This document shows positions 35,570 through 43,788 of a stretch of DNA of 64,000 nt, piece by piece; the first letter of the stretch is position 1; each line of letters opens with the position of its first letter. Under the pieces are notes generated by a model. That model made no database searches and had not been told where the DNA came from. It was given only the letters and a program-made list of their open reading frames with translations. This DNA comes from Bradyrhizobium aeschynomenes (GTDB lineage Bacteria; Pseudomonadota; Alphaproteobacteria; Rhizobiales; Xanthobacteraceae), in assembly GCF_013178945.1 (NCBI RefSeq), contig NZ_JABFDM010000018.1:1-64000 (forward strand), written 5' to 3'. The position numbers were made by a program, and so were the translations under genes.

Positions 35570-35816
35570 GTTTTTGAAGCTTCATCAGTTGCGCTGCGGA
35601 CGTCGGAGCCGTCCGGATGCCTGCCAAGACAAGGATTTGATGTGTTGGGTCATTAAATTATCAGAGGGGGCGCTTGATTTAATTTATATTAAATCTAATT
35701 TTGCCCAGCAAGTGGCCTTTTAAAATTAAATAATGTCTGTGGCGAAAGCATGTGGCGCCGCGGGACGCCGGCACGAGGCTGTCGAGGACGGACTTGGCTT
35801 GTTCGGGCCGGGCATG
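35570..35816. promoter_or_regulatory. AT-rich control region upstream of the autokinase gene, with a perfect inverted repeat
   Basis: A 247-base spacer. GTCATTAAATTATC (35650-35663) is followed by the perfect inverted repeat GATTTAAT (35676-35683) - TTAT - ATTAAATC (35688-35695), and CTTTTAAAATTAAATAATG at about 35717-35735. This is the last and one of the densest AT-rich islands. Beyond it the spacers lack this signature, so it also marks the right end of the polysaccharide locus. Confidence 0.6.
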
Positions 35817-36785
35817 TCAGGGCCAATCCGCGAAATCGAGAGCGGCGCGGGCCTGTCCGGCGGTTCGTTGCGAGGAGACCCCCTTGCGCCAGGCCCCCGG
35901 TGCCTGTCCGGTGTGCTTGACGAAGAAGCGGTTGAAATAGGCGCTGTCCTTGAAGCCCAGTGCGAACGCGATCTGCTTGATCGTCGCGGTGGTGGTCTCC
36001 AGGCGGGTCGCAGCCTCCTGGACGATGCGCTGCTGGATCAGCGCGCTCGGCGAGCGCTTCAGCGCGCCGGTGCACAGCGCATGCAGGCGGTCCGGCGTGA
36101 CGCCGAGCAGGGCTGCGTAGTCGGCCACGCGCAATTGCTGATGAAAGCGTTCCTCGACCAGCCGGCGGAAGCGGCTCAGGATCTCGGCGCTCGAGCCTTG
36201 CGCGTCGCCGGCGCTCTCGTCGGCGAACAGCCGCCAGAAGCGCAGCACGCACAGGGTCAGCTCTGCCGACAGGATCGAGACGGCGCCGCGCCTTGCGGGA
36301 TTTTCGAGCTCCGCAGCGAGGGCTGCGATCGAGCGCGCCATCACTGCTGCAAGCTCGGCTGAGACGGCGAACGCCAGAACGGCTTCGGTGCCTGCGAGGT
36401 CGAGATAGGCCGGCTCGGCCGAGGACGGCAGATGGCGGTGCCAGAGGCCGGTGCGCAGCCGAAGCAGGTGACCGGCCGCGCCGGCCGCGATGTCGAGCTG
36501 CCCGGCGCATCCTGCCGGCAGCCAGACCAGCGAGGGACCGCTCCAGGTCTGCATTTCCTCGGCTGTGAAGCGCACCGAGGCCTGTCCCGTCGACAGGCAG
36601 AGCAGGTGAATGAAGGGCCGCGCGGCATCGGAGCGTAGCGACCAGCGTCTCGGCTCGAAATGCGGGGAAATGGCCTCGGCGCCGACCGTGGCGGGGTTGC
36701 CGCGCGGCGGGCGCAGGGCCAGGGCCGCGTCATTGTGCGCGGCCGTCGGGCCAGAAAAGTACACTCTTTTGCCGGAACCGTCCAT
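35817..36785 (-). CDS. AraC-family transcriptional regulator
   Basis: A 322-residue regulator. The N-terminal about 190 residues resemble the AraC-binding-like domain of the feaR/NahR-type activators (SLVWLPAGCAGQLDI). The C-terminal HTH_18 domain (about 215-310) has the two helix-turn-helix units, including RVADYAALLGVTPDRLHALC and IKQIAFALGFKDSAYFNRFF, the classical AraC signature. I start at the ATG at 36785; the open frame runs on to 38588 but is antisense to the transporter genes. It is divergent from the binding-protein gene and probably activates the transporter and aldehyde dehydrogenase operon in response to its substrate (inferred). Confidence 0.85.
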   Translation of the reverse strand: MDGSGKRVYFSGPTAAHNDAALALRPPRGNPATVGAEAISPHFEPRRWSLRSDAARPFIHLLCLSTGQASVRFTAEEMQTWSGPSLVWLPAGCAGQLDIAAGAAGHLLRLRTGLWHRHLPSSAEPAYLDLAGTEAVLAFAVSAELAAVMARSIAALAAELENPARRGAVSILSAELTLCVLRFWRLFADESAGDAQGSSAEILSRFRRLVEERFHQQLRVADYAALLGVTPDRLHALCTGALKRSPSALIQQRIVQEAATRLETTTATIKQIAFALGFKDSAYFNRFFVKHTGQAPGAWRKGVSSQRTAGQARAALDFADWP

Positions 36786-36926
36786 TGCGCCACCCAAGCT
36801 CGCGGTGTTTCCCTCGTCAAGCCCCCAACGACCGCAAACAAAAACCGCGGACCGAGGCGGGGAGCAGAGGAACGTCAATGCTTCACCCGCGCAGCGCGCG
36901 CGTGAACATCGGAGGAGGACAAACGG

Positions 36927-38144
36927 ATGACTTCGACGAACCGTCGTCAGTTGTTGCGCATCGCGGGGGCCGCGGCGATCGCGGCCGGCTTTGGCGCCAC
37001 GGCCGCGCAGGCCGAAACCGACAAGATCCGCATCGGTTACGCCATTTCGAAGACCGGCCCCTATGCCGGCGGCGCCGGCATCACCACGCTGCCGAACTAC
37101 CAGCTGTGGGTGAAGGACGTGAACGCGGCGGGCGGCATCAAGCTCGGCGACAAGAAGCTGCCGGTCGAGATCGTCGAATATGACGACCGCAGCTCGTCGG
37201 AGGAGGCGGTGAAGGCGATCGAGCGCCTCGCCAACCAGGACAAGGTCGATTTCATCCTGTCGCCCTGGGGCACCGGCCTCAACCTCGCGGTCGGTCCGAC
37301 CCTCAACAAACTTGGCTATCCGCATCTCGCGGTCACCTCGGTGACCGACAAGGCGCCGGAGCTCGCCAAACGCTGGGCCAACGCCACCTTCTGGCTCGGC
37401 ACCTCGGCGCAGATCTCCAACGGCCTCGCCGAGCTGCTCGGCAAACTCAAGAGCGAGGGCAAGATCGGCGGCACGGTGGCGATGGTCAGCGTCGCCGACC
37501 AGTTCGGCATCGAGCTCGCGGCTGCCGGGCGCGAGGCGTTCAAGAAGGCCGGCCTGACGGTCGCCTATGACAAGACCTATCCGATGGGCTCGCAGGATCT
37601 GCAGCCGCTGCTCAAGGATGCGATCGCGGCCAATGCCGACGCCTTCATCGCCTTCAGCTATCCGCCGGATACGATCGGGCTGACCGAGCAGGCGCAGCTC
37701 CTGAAGTACAATCCGAAGGTGTTCTATGTCGGCGTCGGCACGGCGTTCCCGCTGTTCAAGGGCAAGTTCGCCGCCAACAGCGACGGCGTGATGGGCATCG
37801 GCGGCTGGAATGCCGATTCTCCGCCGCTGAAGGACTACCTTGCCCGCCACAAGGCGGCGACCGGGCAGGAGCCCGATCGCTGGGCGAGCTCGATCACCTA
37901 TGCGAGCCTTCAGGTGTTGCAGCAGGCGATCGAGAAGGTCGGCAAGGTCGATCGTGCGGCGGTCGCCAAGGAGATCCGCGAGGGCTCCTTCGATACGATC
38001 ATCGGCAAGGTCAAGCTGAAGGACGGCCTGCTGCAGGAGGTCTGGAGCGTCGGCCAGTGGCAGAACGGCGAGTTCTACGCGCTGGCGCCGGCGTCGCTGC
38101 CGGGCGCCCGCGCGGCGGTCGTGCCGAAGCCCGAGTGGAAATAG
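36927..38144 (+). CDS. ABC transporter substrate-binding protein (Liv type)
   Basis: A periplasmic binding protein of 405 residues. The signal has a twin-arginine-like start (NRRQLLRIAGAAAIAAGFG, cleavage after AAQA). The mature part is a Peripla_BP_6 type I fold (IRIGYAISKTGPYAGGAG, VEIVEYDDRSSSEEAVKAIE), which in this class binds branched-chain amino acids, amides or aromatic acids. GGAGGA lies upstream of the ATG. It heads an operon with LivH, a LivM-LivG fusion, LivF and an aldehyde dehydrogenase, so the cargo is perhaps an aromatic or other aldehyde precursor rather than an amino acid. Confidence 0.88.
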   Translation: MTSTNRRQLLRIAGAAAIAAGFGATAAQAETDKIRIGYAISKTGPYAGGAGITTLPNYQLWVKDVNAAGGIKLGDKKLPVEIVEYDDRSSSEEAVKAIERLANQDKVDFILSPWGTGLNLAVGPTLNKLGYPHLAVTSVTDKAPELAKRWANATFWLGTSAQISNGLAELLGKLKSEGKIGGTVAMVSVADQFGIELAAAGREAFKKAGLTVAYDKTYPMGSQDLQPLLKDAIAANADAFIAFSYPPDTIGLTEQAQLLKYNPKVFYVGVGTAFPLFKGKFAANSDGVMGIGGWNADSPPLKDYLARHKAATGQEPDRWASSITYASLQVLQQAIEKVGKVDRAAVAKEIREGSFDTIIGKVKLKDGLLQEVWSVGQWQNGEFYALAPASLPGARAAVVPKPEWK

Positions 38145-38222
38145 CCGAGACGAGACCGTGAGCTTGCGGGCGCGCGCGATGTCATGCGCGCCCGCGGACC
38201 TCGCGCAAGAGGCACCCATCCC

Positions 38223-39098
38223 ATGCTGCTGTTCGACATCCTGTTGCCCGGCCTCGTGCTGGGCGGCATGTATGCCCTGATCGCGCTCGGCCTGACGCTG
38301 CAATATGGCGTCGCGCGGATCATGAACCTGTCCTACGGCGAGTCGCTGGTCGCGGCCGCCTTCGGCACGCTGTCGCTGTATTCGGGCCTCAAGCTCAGCC
38401 CGCTGCTGGCGCTCGTGCTCGCGATCCCCGCGGCCGCACTGCTCAACTGGCTGCTCTATCGCCTGCTGCTGCAGCGCCTGATCCGCCGCAGCAAGGATCG
38501 GGGCGCGCAGGAGGTCGACAGCATCCTCGTGACGTTCGGCGTGCTGTTCGTGATCCAGGGCGTCATGCTGGTCGCGTTCGGTGGTCAATACTACAGCTAT
38601 AGCTATCTCTCCATTCCGGTGACGGTGCTCGGCTCGACCCTGGCCGTGAATCGCCTGGTCGCGCTCGCTTTCGCCGCGCTGATCGGCACCGCGGTGTATC
38701 TCGCACTGACGCGGACGCGGCTCGGCACCGCCGTGCGTGCGGTCGCCGTCGATCCCAACGCCGCGCAGCTTGTCGGCATCGATGTCGGCCAGCTTGCCGG
38801 CCTTGCCTTCGCGTTCGGTGGCGGGCTCGTCGCCGCCGGCGGCGTGCTGGTCAGCATGTTTCTCACCTTCAACGCCTCGATGGGCGTCGTCTTCACCATG
38901 AAGGCGCTGGTCGTGGTCATCATGGGCGGCGTCGGCAACGTCATGGGCGCGCTGGTCGCGGGGCTGCTGCTCGGCGTGGTCGAGACCGCGGTGGCCCGCC
39001 TGGTCGATCCCGGGCTGACCCTGGCGGCGACCTTCGCGCTGTTCCTCGCCGTGCTGCTGATCCGGCCGACCGGACTGTTCGGAAAGGCGGCGTCGTGA
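38223..39098 (+). CDS. Branched-chain-type ABC transporter permease (LivH)
   Basis: An inner-membrane permease of 291 residues with about eight helices. Family features: the start LLFDILLPGLVLGGMYALIA, LTLQYGVARIMNLSYGE and the ATPase-contact loop RAVAVDPNAAQLVGIDVGQL. I use the ATG at 38223, about ten bases after AAGAGG; a longer frame from 38184 has an arginine-rich leader. It overlaps the next gene (GTGA), so they are translationally coupled. Confidence 0.9.
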   Translation: MLLFDILLPGLVLGGMYALIALGLTLQYGVARIMNLSYGESLVAAAFGTLSLYSGLKLSPLLALVLAIPAAALLNWLLYRLLLQRLIRRSKDRGAQEVDSILVTFGVLFVIQGVMLVAFGGQYYSYSYLSIPVTVLGSTLAVNRLVALAFAALIGTAVYLALTRTRLGTAVRAVAVDPNAAQLVGIDVGQLAGLAFAFGGGLVAAGGVLVSMFLTFNASMGVVFTMKALVVVIMGGVGNVMGALVAGLLLGVVETAVARLVDPGLTLAATFALFLAVLLIRPTGLFGKAAS

Positions 39099-40768
39099 CG
39101 GGTCCCAGCAAAGCTCTCGCCTGGTGTATCGGGCTCGCAGTTGCTGCGGCTGCGATCACGCTGCCGCTTTATGCCAACGGCTATTATCTCGCGCTCGGCA
39201 TCAGCATTCTCTATTTCACGGTGCTGGCGACCGCCTGGGCGATGTTCTCCGGCCCGACCCGCTACGTGTCGCTGGCGACGGCGGCGTTCTTCGGCATCGG
39301 CGCCTACACGGCTGCCGTCACCGGTGAAACGCTGAGCTGGCCGCTGCAATTGCTGACCGCCGCGGGCGTCGGCGCGGTCGTCGCGGCGATCACGGGCCTG
39401 TCGACGCTGCGGCTGTCCGGCATCTACTTCATCATCTTCTCGTTCGGCCTCGCCGAGCTGATCCGCCAGCTCGTGATCTGGTACGAGGTCAACATCCACA
39501 AATCGGTCGGCCGCTATCTGTTCAGCGACATCACCCAGGAGATGCTGTACTGGCAGCTCTGCGCGCTGACCGCGCTGGTGTTCCTGGCGGGCTTCGTGCT
39601 GACGCGCTCGCGCTTTGGCCTTGCACTGCGCGCGATCGGCGCCGACGAGACCGCCGCGCGCCATTCCGGCATCGACGCCACGGCGGTGAAGCTTGGCGTC
39701 TTCATCGTCAGCGCCGTCTTCATGTCGGTGACCGGCGCGATCATGGCGCCGCGCTGGACCTATATCGATCCCGCCATCGCCTTCAACCCGATGATCTCGT
39801 TCCAGGTCGTGATCATGGCGCTGCTCGGCGGCGCCGGCGCGCTGATCGGGCCGGTGCTCGGCGTGATCCCGCTGGTGCTGCTGTTCGAGGTGCTGACCGC
39901 GGCGCTGCCCAACCATTTCAGCATCGTGCTCGGTCTGATCTTCATCGGCATCGTCCTGGCGCTGCCGAAGGGGGTGGTCGGGCTGGTCGATCAGGTCTGG
40001 CGCCGCGAGCGCAGCAAGGTCACCGCGGTCAAGCCGCTGTCGGGCGGCGGAACGCTGCTCGTGGCCGAGACCGTCGGCAAGTCTTTCGGTGGCCTGCGCG
40101 CCGTCGACAAGGTCAGCCTGGACGTCCGCGCCGGCGAGATCCTCGGCGTCATCGGTCCCAACGGCTCCGGCAAGACCACGCTGCTCAACATGCTCTCCGG
40201 AGCGCTGGTGCCGTCGGACGGCACCATCCGCTTCGACGGCGCCGTCATCAACGGCATGGCCGCCCACAGGATCGCGCGGCTGGGGCTCGCCCGCACCTTC
40301 CAGCTGGTGCGCGTGATGCCCGATCTCACGGTCGCCGAGAACGTCGCCACCGCGGCGCTGTTCCGCGGCAGCCGCAGCAGCGCGGCGCAAGAATCCATCC
40401 ACGAGCTGCTGGTGATGGTGGGGCTCGGCGACATGGCCGACAGCCCGGCGGGCGATCTCACCTATATCGACCAGAAACGGCTGGAGCTGGCGCGCGCGCT
40501 GGCGCTGCATCCGCGGCTGGTGCTGCTCGACGAGTGGCTGGCTGGGCTCAATCCGACCGAGCTCGAGACCGGCATCGCCCTGATCGCCTCCTTGCGCGCT
40601 CGCGGCATCACCATCGTGATGGTCGAGCATGTCATGGATGCGATCCGTGCGCTCTGCGACCGCTGCGTCGTGATGAGCGCGGGCGTCGTGATCGCGCGCG
40701 GCACGCCGGACGAGGTGCTCGCCGATCCCACCGTGATAACAGCCTATCTCGGAGAGCCCGATGCTTGA
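39095..40768 (+). CDS. Fused LivM permease - LivG ATPase with altered signature motif
   Basis: A 557-residue fusion. Residues 1 to about 310 are a LivM-type permease (LYFTVLATAWAMFSGPTRYV, RAIGADETAARHSGID). Residues about 325-557 are a LivG ATPase with Walker A GPNGSGKT (354-361), Walker B LVLLDEWLAGLNP (near 476) and the switch histidine in MVEHVMDAI. The ABC signature, which in LivG reads about YGDQRRLE, is YIDQKRLE here, so the conserved glycine is an isoleucine. The start is GTG, overlapping the permease stop. Fusion is known in this family; the changed signature suggests this subunit's contribution to ATP hydrolysis is weakened. Confidence 0.88.
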   Translation: MTGPSKALAWCIGLAVAAAAITLPLYANGYYLALGISILYFTVLATAWAMFSGPTRYVSLATAAFFGIGAYTAAVTGETLSWPLQLLTAAGVGAVVAAITGLSTLRLSGIYFIIFSFGLAELIRQLVIWYEVNIHKSVGRYLFSDITQEMLYWQLCALTALVFLAGFVLTRSRFGLALRAIGADETAARHSGIDATAVKLGVFIVSAVFMSVTGAIMAPRWTYIDPAIAFNPMISFQVVIMALLGGAGALIGPVLGVIPLVLLFEVLTAALPNHFSIVLGLIFIGIVLALPKGVVGLVDQVWRRERSKVTAVKPLSGGGTLLVAETVGKSFGGLRAVDKVSLDVRAGEILGVIGPNGSGKTTLLNMLSGALVPSDGTIRFDGAVINGMAAHRIARLGLARTFQLVRVMPDLTVAENVATAALFRGSRSSAAQESIHELLVMVGLGDMADSPAGDLTYIDQKRLELARALALHPRLVLLDEWLAGLNPTELETGIALIASLRARGITIVMVEHVMDAIRALCDRCVVMSAGVVIARGTPDEVLADPTVITAYLGEPDA

Positions 40769-41498
40769 GATCTCCGGCCTGTCGCACGCATATGGCAAGC
40801 ACCAGGCGCTTGCCGACGTCACCCTGAACGTCGCGCCGCGCGAGATCATCGCGATCCTCGGCGCCAACGGTGCCGGCAAGTCGACCTTGCTGAAGGCGAT
40901 CGCCGGCCTGATCCGGCCGCGGGCGGGCGCCGTGATCCGCTTCGACGGCTCAGACATCGCGCAGCTCCTGCCGCATCAGATCGTCGAGCGCGGCATCGCG
41001 CTGGTGCCGGAGGGGCGCGGGGTGTTCGGCGACCTCACCGTGGCGGAGAACCTGCAGCTCGGCGCCTATCCGGCGCGCGCCCGCGACGGCGAGGACGCGC
41101 GACTCGCGCATGTGCTGGCGCTGTTTCCGCGGCTGACCGAGCGCATGGGGCAGGCGGTGCGCACCATGAGCGGCGGCGAGCAGCAGATGGTGGCGATCGG
41201 CCGCGCGCTGATGTCGCGGCCGCAGCTGCTGATGCTCGACGAGCCCTCGCTCGGCCTGTCGCCGCTGCTCAGCCGCGAGGTGTTCCGCGCGCTCAAGACC
41301 ATCCGCGGCGACGGCGTCGGCATCCTGATGGTCGAGCAGAACGCCCGCGCCAGCCTGGATATCGCCGACCGTGTCTATCTGATCGAGCAGGGACGCAATG
41401 CCGGCGATGGCGCGGCGTCCGAAATGAAGAGCAACGCCGACATCCAGCGCGCCTATCTCGGCCAGTCGCGCGAACCAGCTACATCCAAGTCCAAGTAG
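40761..41498 (+). CDS. Branched-chain-type ABC transporter ATPase (LivF)
   Basis: A 245-residue ATPase that pairs with the LivG half of the fusion protein. Walker A is GANGAGKST (about 34-42), the signature MSGGEQQMVAIGRAL is canonical, Walker B is LLMLDEPSLGLSP, and the switch region GVGILMVEQNARASL carries the Gln usual for LivF. It overlaps the upstream gene by eight bases. A lysine/serine-rich tail ends the protein. With the altered signature in LivG, this subunit keeps all its own canonical motifs. Confidence 0.92.
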   Translation: MLEISGLSHAYGKHQALADVTLNVAPREIIAILGANGAGKSTLLKAIAGLIRPRAGAVIRFDGSDIAQLLPHQIVERGIALVPEGRGVFGDLTVAENLQLGAYPARARDGEDARLAHVLALFPRLTERMGQAVRTMSGGEQQMVAIGRALMSRPQLLMLDEPSLGLSPLLSREVFRALKTIRGDGVGILMVEQNARASLDIADRVYLIEQGRNAGDGAASEMKSNADIQRAYLGQSREPATSKSK

Positions 41499-41507
41499 GA
41501 GAGCCCC

Positions 41508-42959
41508 ATGAACGCAATCAATCTCCTGATTGGCGGCAAGGACCAGTCCGCCGCCAACCAGCGCACCTTCCAGCGCCTCAATCCGATCAGCGGCGAGATC
41601 GCGAGCATCGTTGCGGCCGCCTCGATCGACGACGCGCTGCGCGCCGCCGATGCCGCCGCGGCGGCGTTTCCCGCGTGGTCCCGGCTCAGCCCCGGCGAGC
41701 GCCGCAAGCGGCTCAGTGCGGCGGCAGACGCGCTGGCGCGCAACGCCGCCGAGTTCACCGCGCTGATGATGGCCGAGACCGGCGCCACGGCCGGCTGGGC
41801 TGGCTTCAACGTGCATCTCGCCGAGGGCATGCTGCGCGAGGCTGCGGCGATGACGACGCAGATTTCCGGCGAGGTCATTCCCACCGACGTGCCCGACAAT
41901 CTCGCGCTCGCCTATCGCCAGCCGGCCGGCGTCGTGCTCGGCATCGCGCCGTGGAACGCGCCGGTCATTCTCGGCGTCCGCGCGGTGGCAATGCCGCTCG
42001 CCTGCGGCAACACCGTCGTGCTCAAGGCTTCGGAGATGAGCCCGGGCGTGCACCGGCTGATCGGCGCCTGTCTCCATGAGGCGGGACTGGGTGACGGTGT
42101 CGTCAACGTCGTCACCAATGCGCCCGAGGATGCGCAGGCCGTGGTCGAGGCGCTGATCGCGCATCCTGCGATCCGCCGCGTCAACTTCACCGGCTCGACC
42201 CGCGTCGGTCGTCTCATCGCGATGGCCTGCGCCAAGCATCTCAAGCGCGCGCTGCTCGAGCTCGGCGGCAAGGCGCCGCTGGTCATCCTCGACGATGCCG
42301 ATCTCGACGCGGCGGTGAATGCAGCCGCGTTCGGCGCCTTCATGAACCAGGGCCAGATCTGCATGTCGACCGAGCGTATCGTGGTCGACGACAAGGTCGC
42401 CGACGAGTTCGTCGCGAAGTTCGCCGCCAAGGCGAAGGGTCTGCCTTACGGCGATCCGCGCAAGGGCAATGTCGTGCTGGGCTCGCTGGTCAGCGCCGCC
42501 GCCTGCGACCGTGTCGGCACGCTGATCGAGGATGCCGTGGCCAAGGGTGCAGTGCTCGCCGCCGGCGGGCGCGGCACCGGCACGATCATGCCGGCGACCA
42601 TCGTCGACCACGTGACGCCGGCGATGCGCATCTATGGCGAGGAGAGTTTTGGCCCCGTGGTCACCGTCGTGCGCGTCGGCGGCATCGACGAGGCGGTGCG
42701 CGTCGCCAACGACACCGAGTACGGACTGTCGTCGGCGGTGTTCGGCCGCGACATCGCCCGCGCGATCGGCGTCGCCAAGCGCATCGAGTCCGGCATCTGC
42801 CACGTCAATGCGCCGACCGTGCATGACGAGCCGCAGATGCCGTTCGGCGGCGTCAAGGCCTCGGGCTATGGCCGGTTCGGCGGCAAGGCCGCGATCGACG
42901 AGTTCACCGAGCTGCGCTGGATCACGGTGCAGACCGGCGAGCGGCACTATCCGTTCTGA
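41508..42959 (+). CDS. NAD-dependent aldehyde dehydrogenase (vanillin/salicylaldehyde type)
   Basis: A 483-residue aldehyde dehydrogenase that oxidises an aldehyde to the acid with NAD(P). Visible motifs: GIAPWNAPVILGVRA (oxyanion Asn), the coenzyme loop FTGSTRVGRL, the general base in LLELGGKAPL, and the nucleophile Cys in MNQGQICMSTERI. The pattern QPAGVVLGIAPWNAPV and ISGEVIPTDV is typical of aromatic aldehyde dehydrogenases (vanillin, salicylaldehyde, benzaldehyde). It follows LivF by ten bases, so it is co-transcribed. It points to uptake of an aromatic precursor. Confidence 0.88.
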   Translation: MNAINLLIGGKDQSAANQRTFQRLNPISGEIASIVAAASIDDALRAADAAAAAFPAWSRLSPGERRKRLSAAADALARNAAEFTALMMAETGATAGWAGFNVHLAEGMLREAAAMTTQISGEVIPTDVPDNLALAYRQPAGVVLGIAPWNAPVILGVRAVAMPLACGNTVVLKASEMSPGVHRLIGACLHEAGLGDGVVNVVTNAPEDAQAVVEALIAHPAIRRVNFTGSTRVGRLIAMACAKHLKRALLELGGKAPLVILDDADLDAAVNAAAFGAFMNQGQICMSTERIVVDDKVADEFVAKFAAKAKGLPYGDPRKGNVVLGSLVSAAACDRVGTLIEDAVAKGAVLAAGGRGTGTIMPATIVDHVTPAMRIYGEESFGPVVTVVRVGGIDEAVRVANDTEYGLSSAVFGRDIARAIGVAKRIESGICHVNAPTVHDEPQMPFGGVKASGYGRFGGKAAIDEFTELRWITVQTGERHYPF

Positions 42960-43788
42960 GCTCATCGTCACCTCGCTGGCGCGCCGGCGAGGGTAAAGGC
43001 GGTGTCGCGGCGGACACGTTGCACGGGCGACGTGACGCTGCGGCCTCGCGGCGCATGGCGTCCGAGTTGTCAGGGCCGTTTCGCCCTCTTCGAAACAGAG
43101 GGCGCAGGGAATGCCGGGCGCTGGCCGCACCCATGGCCCGCCTGCGAAAAAAATGCAGGCGGCAGGAACCACAGGTTCAGCCGAGACATCCCGGCATTCC
43201 CCGCGCGATGGTTGGGCGGCTTATACGTCCTCTCCCCGGGGACCGGCTGTCTTGCCCCCGTGACCGGCGGATCATCACCACCAGCGTGGCCTCAGCGTCG
43301 GGAGGCCAGGACCCTACGATTTCGCCGGCGCATCGGGCCCGTTCGTCCACATGACCCATGGCCACGCTGCGAGCCGATACACCCACCGCATCCCACCCCG
43401 CGCGTCGTGACGATCGCGATGCGCCCCTCTTGGCGAGGCAGGACGAGGGCATTCAAGCATTGTTTCGCAAAAAGCGAAACACAATTTTTTCCAGCGGAAC
43501 GACTGGACAGAGGTCATGTGACTGACACGACGGACTAAATTGCTTTTTTGGCGCACGGCTCTGGCTTGCCTTGCAGGCGAAGAGCCTGCGGCGTACTGCG
43601 CGACTCTGCGTGAGGACATGAGTCGCCCGTCCGGGCAGGTGCGCGTCGATGTGCGGTCAGTTGTGACGAACGGATTGCCGCGGTGGACCGGCCTGACGCA
43701 TCGCGCATGCAAATCGCCATGCGCGATCCGCTCGGCTCGCAGGGGATGCGATGGCTCGGGTGAGGGCACCGAAGGCCGCCGCCCGCGG
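42960..43788. repeat. Bradyrhizobial interspersed repeat region
   Basis: An 829-base spacer without a real gene. It resembles a repeat that I recognise from many spacers of Bradyrhizobium genomes, which is often mis-annotated as an ORF beginning GAGNAG. Here GAGNAGRW is visible in one frame near 43110-43130. It contains a perfect 12-base inverted repeat (GGGAATGCCGGG, 43107-43118, with CCCGGCATTCCC, 43190-43201), a nested GCCTGC/GCAGGC hairpin around 43141-43160, and the hairpin listed separately at 43462. Exact repeat ends are not defined from one copy. It is not a transposase-bearing element. Confidence 0.6.
43462..43496 (+). terminator. Hairpin plus T-tract, likely intrinsic terminator inside the repeat
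   Basis: TGTTTCGC (43462-43469) and GCGAAACA (43475-43482) form an eight-base stem around AAAAA, followed by CAATTTTTT. This is a classic rho-independent terminator shape for rightward transcription, such as the aldehyde dehydrogenase operon 500 bases away. It may equally be part of the interspersed repeat. Confidence 0.55.

Noticed and set aside
3079..35735. The spaced AT-rich islands as a CRISPR array or transposon ends
   Set aside because: They differ in sequence and length, lie kilobases apart, have no uniform spacers or target duplications, and coincide with promoter spacers.
36786..38588. Leftward extension of the AraC gene to a 923-residue protein
   Set aside because: The extra 600 residues are antisense to the substrate-binding protein and permease genes and have low-complexity Arg/Glu/Gln composition.
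38603..43172. Two long leftward frames (784 and 740 residues) opposite the transporter and aldehyde dehydrogenase
   Set aside because: They are histidine/aspartate/arginine-rich shadows typical of GC-rich antisense strands; the rightward genes show clear family motifs.
43019..43538. Open frames giving GAGNAG-type peptides in the aldehyde dehydrogenase / RraA spacer
   Set aside because: They match a repeat-derived false gene that I recall in many bradyrhizobial annotations; there is no ribosome-binding site and the region is full of palindromes.
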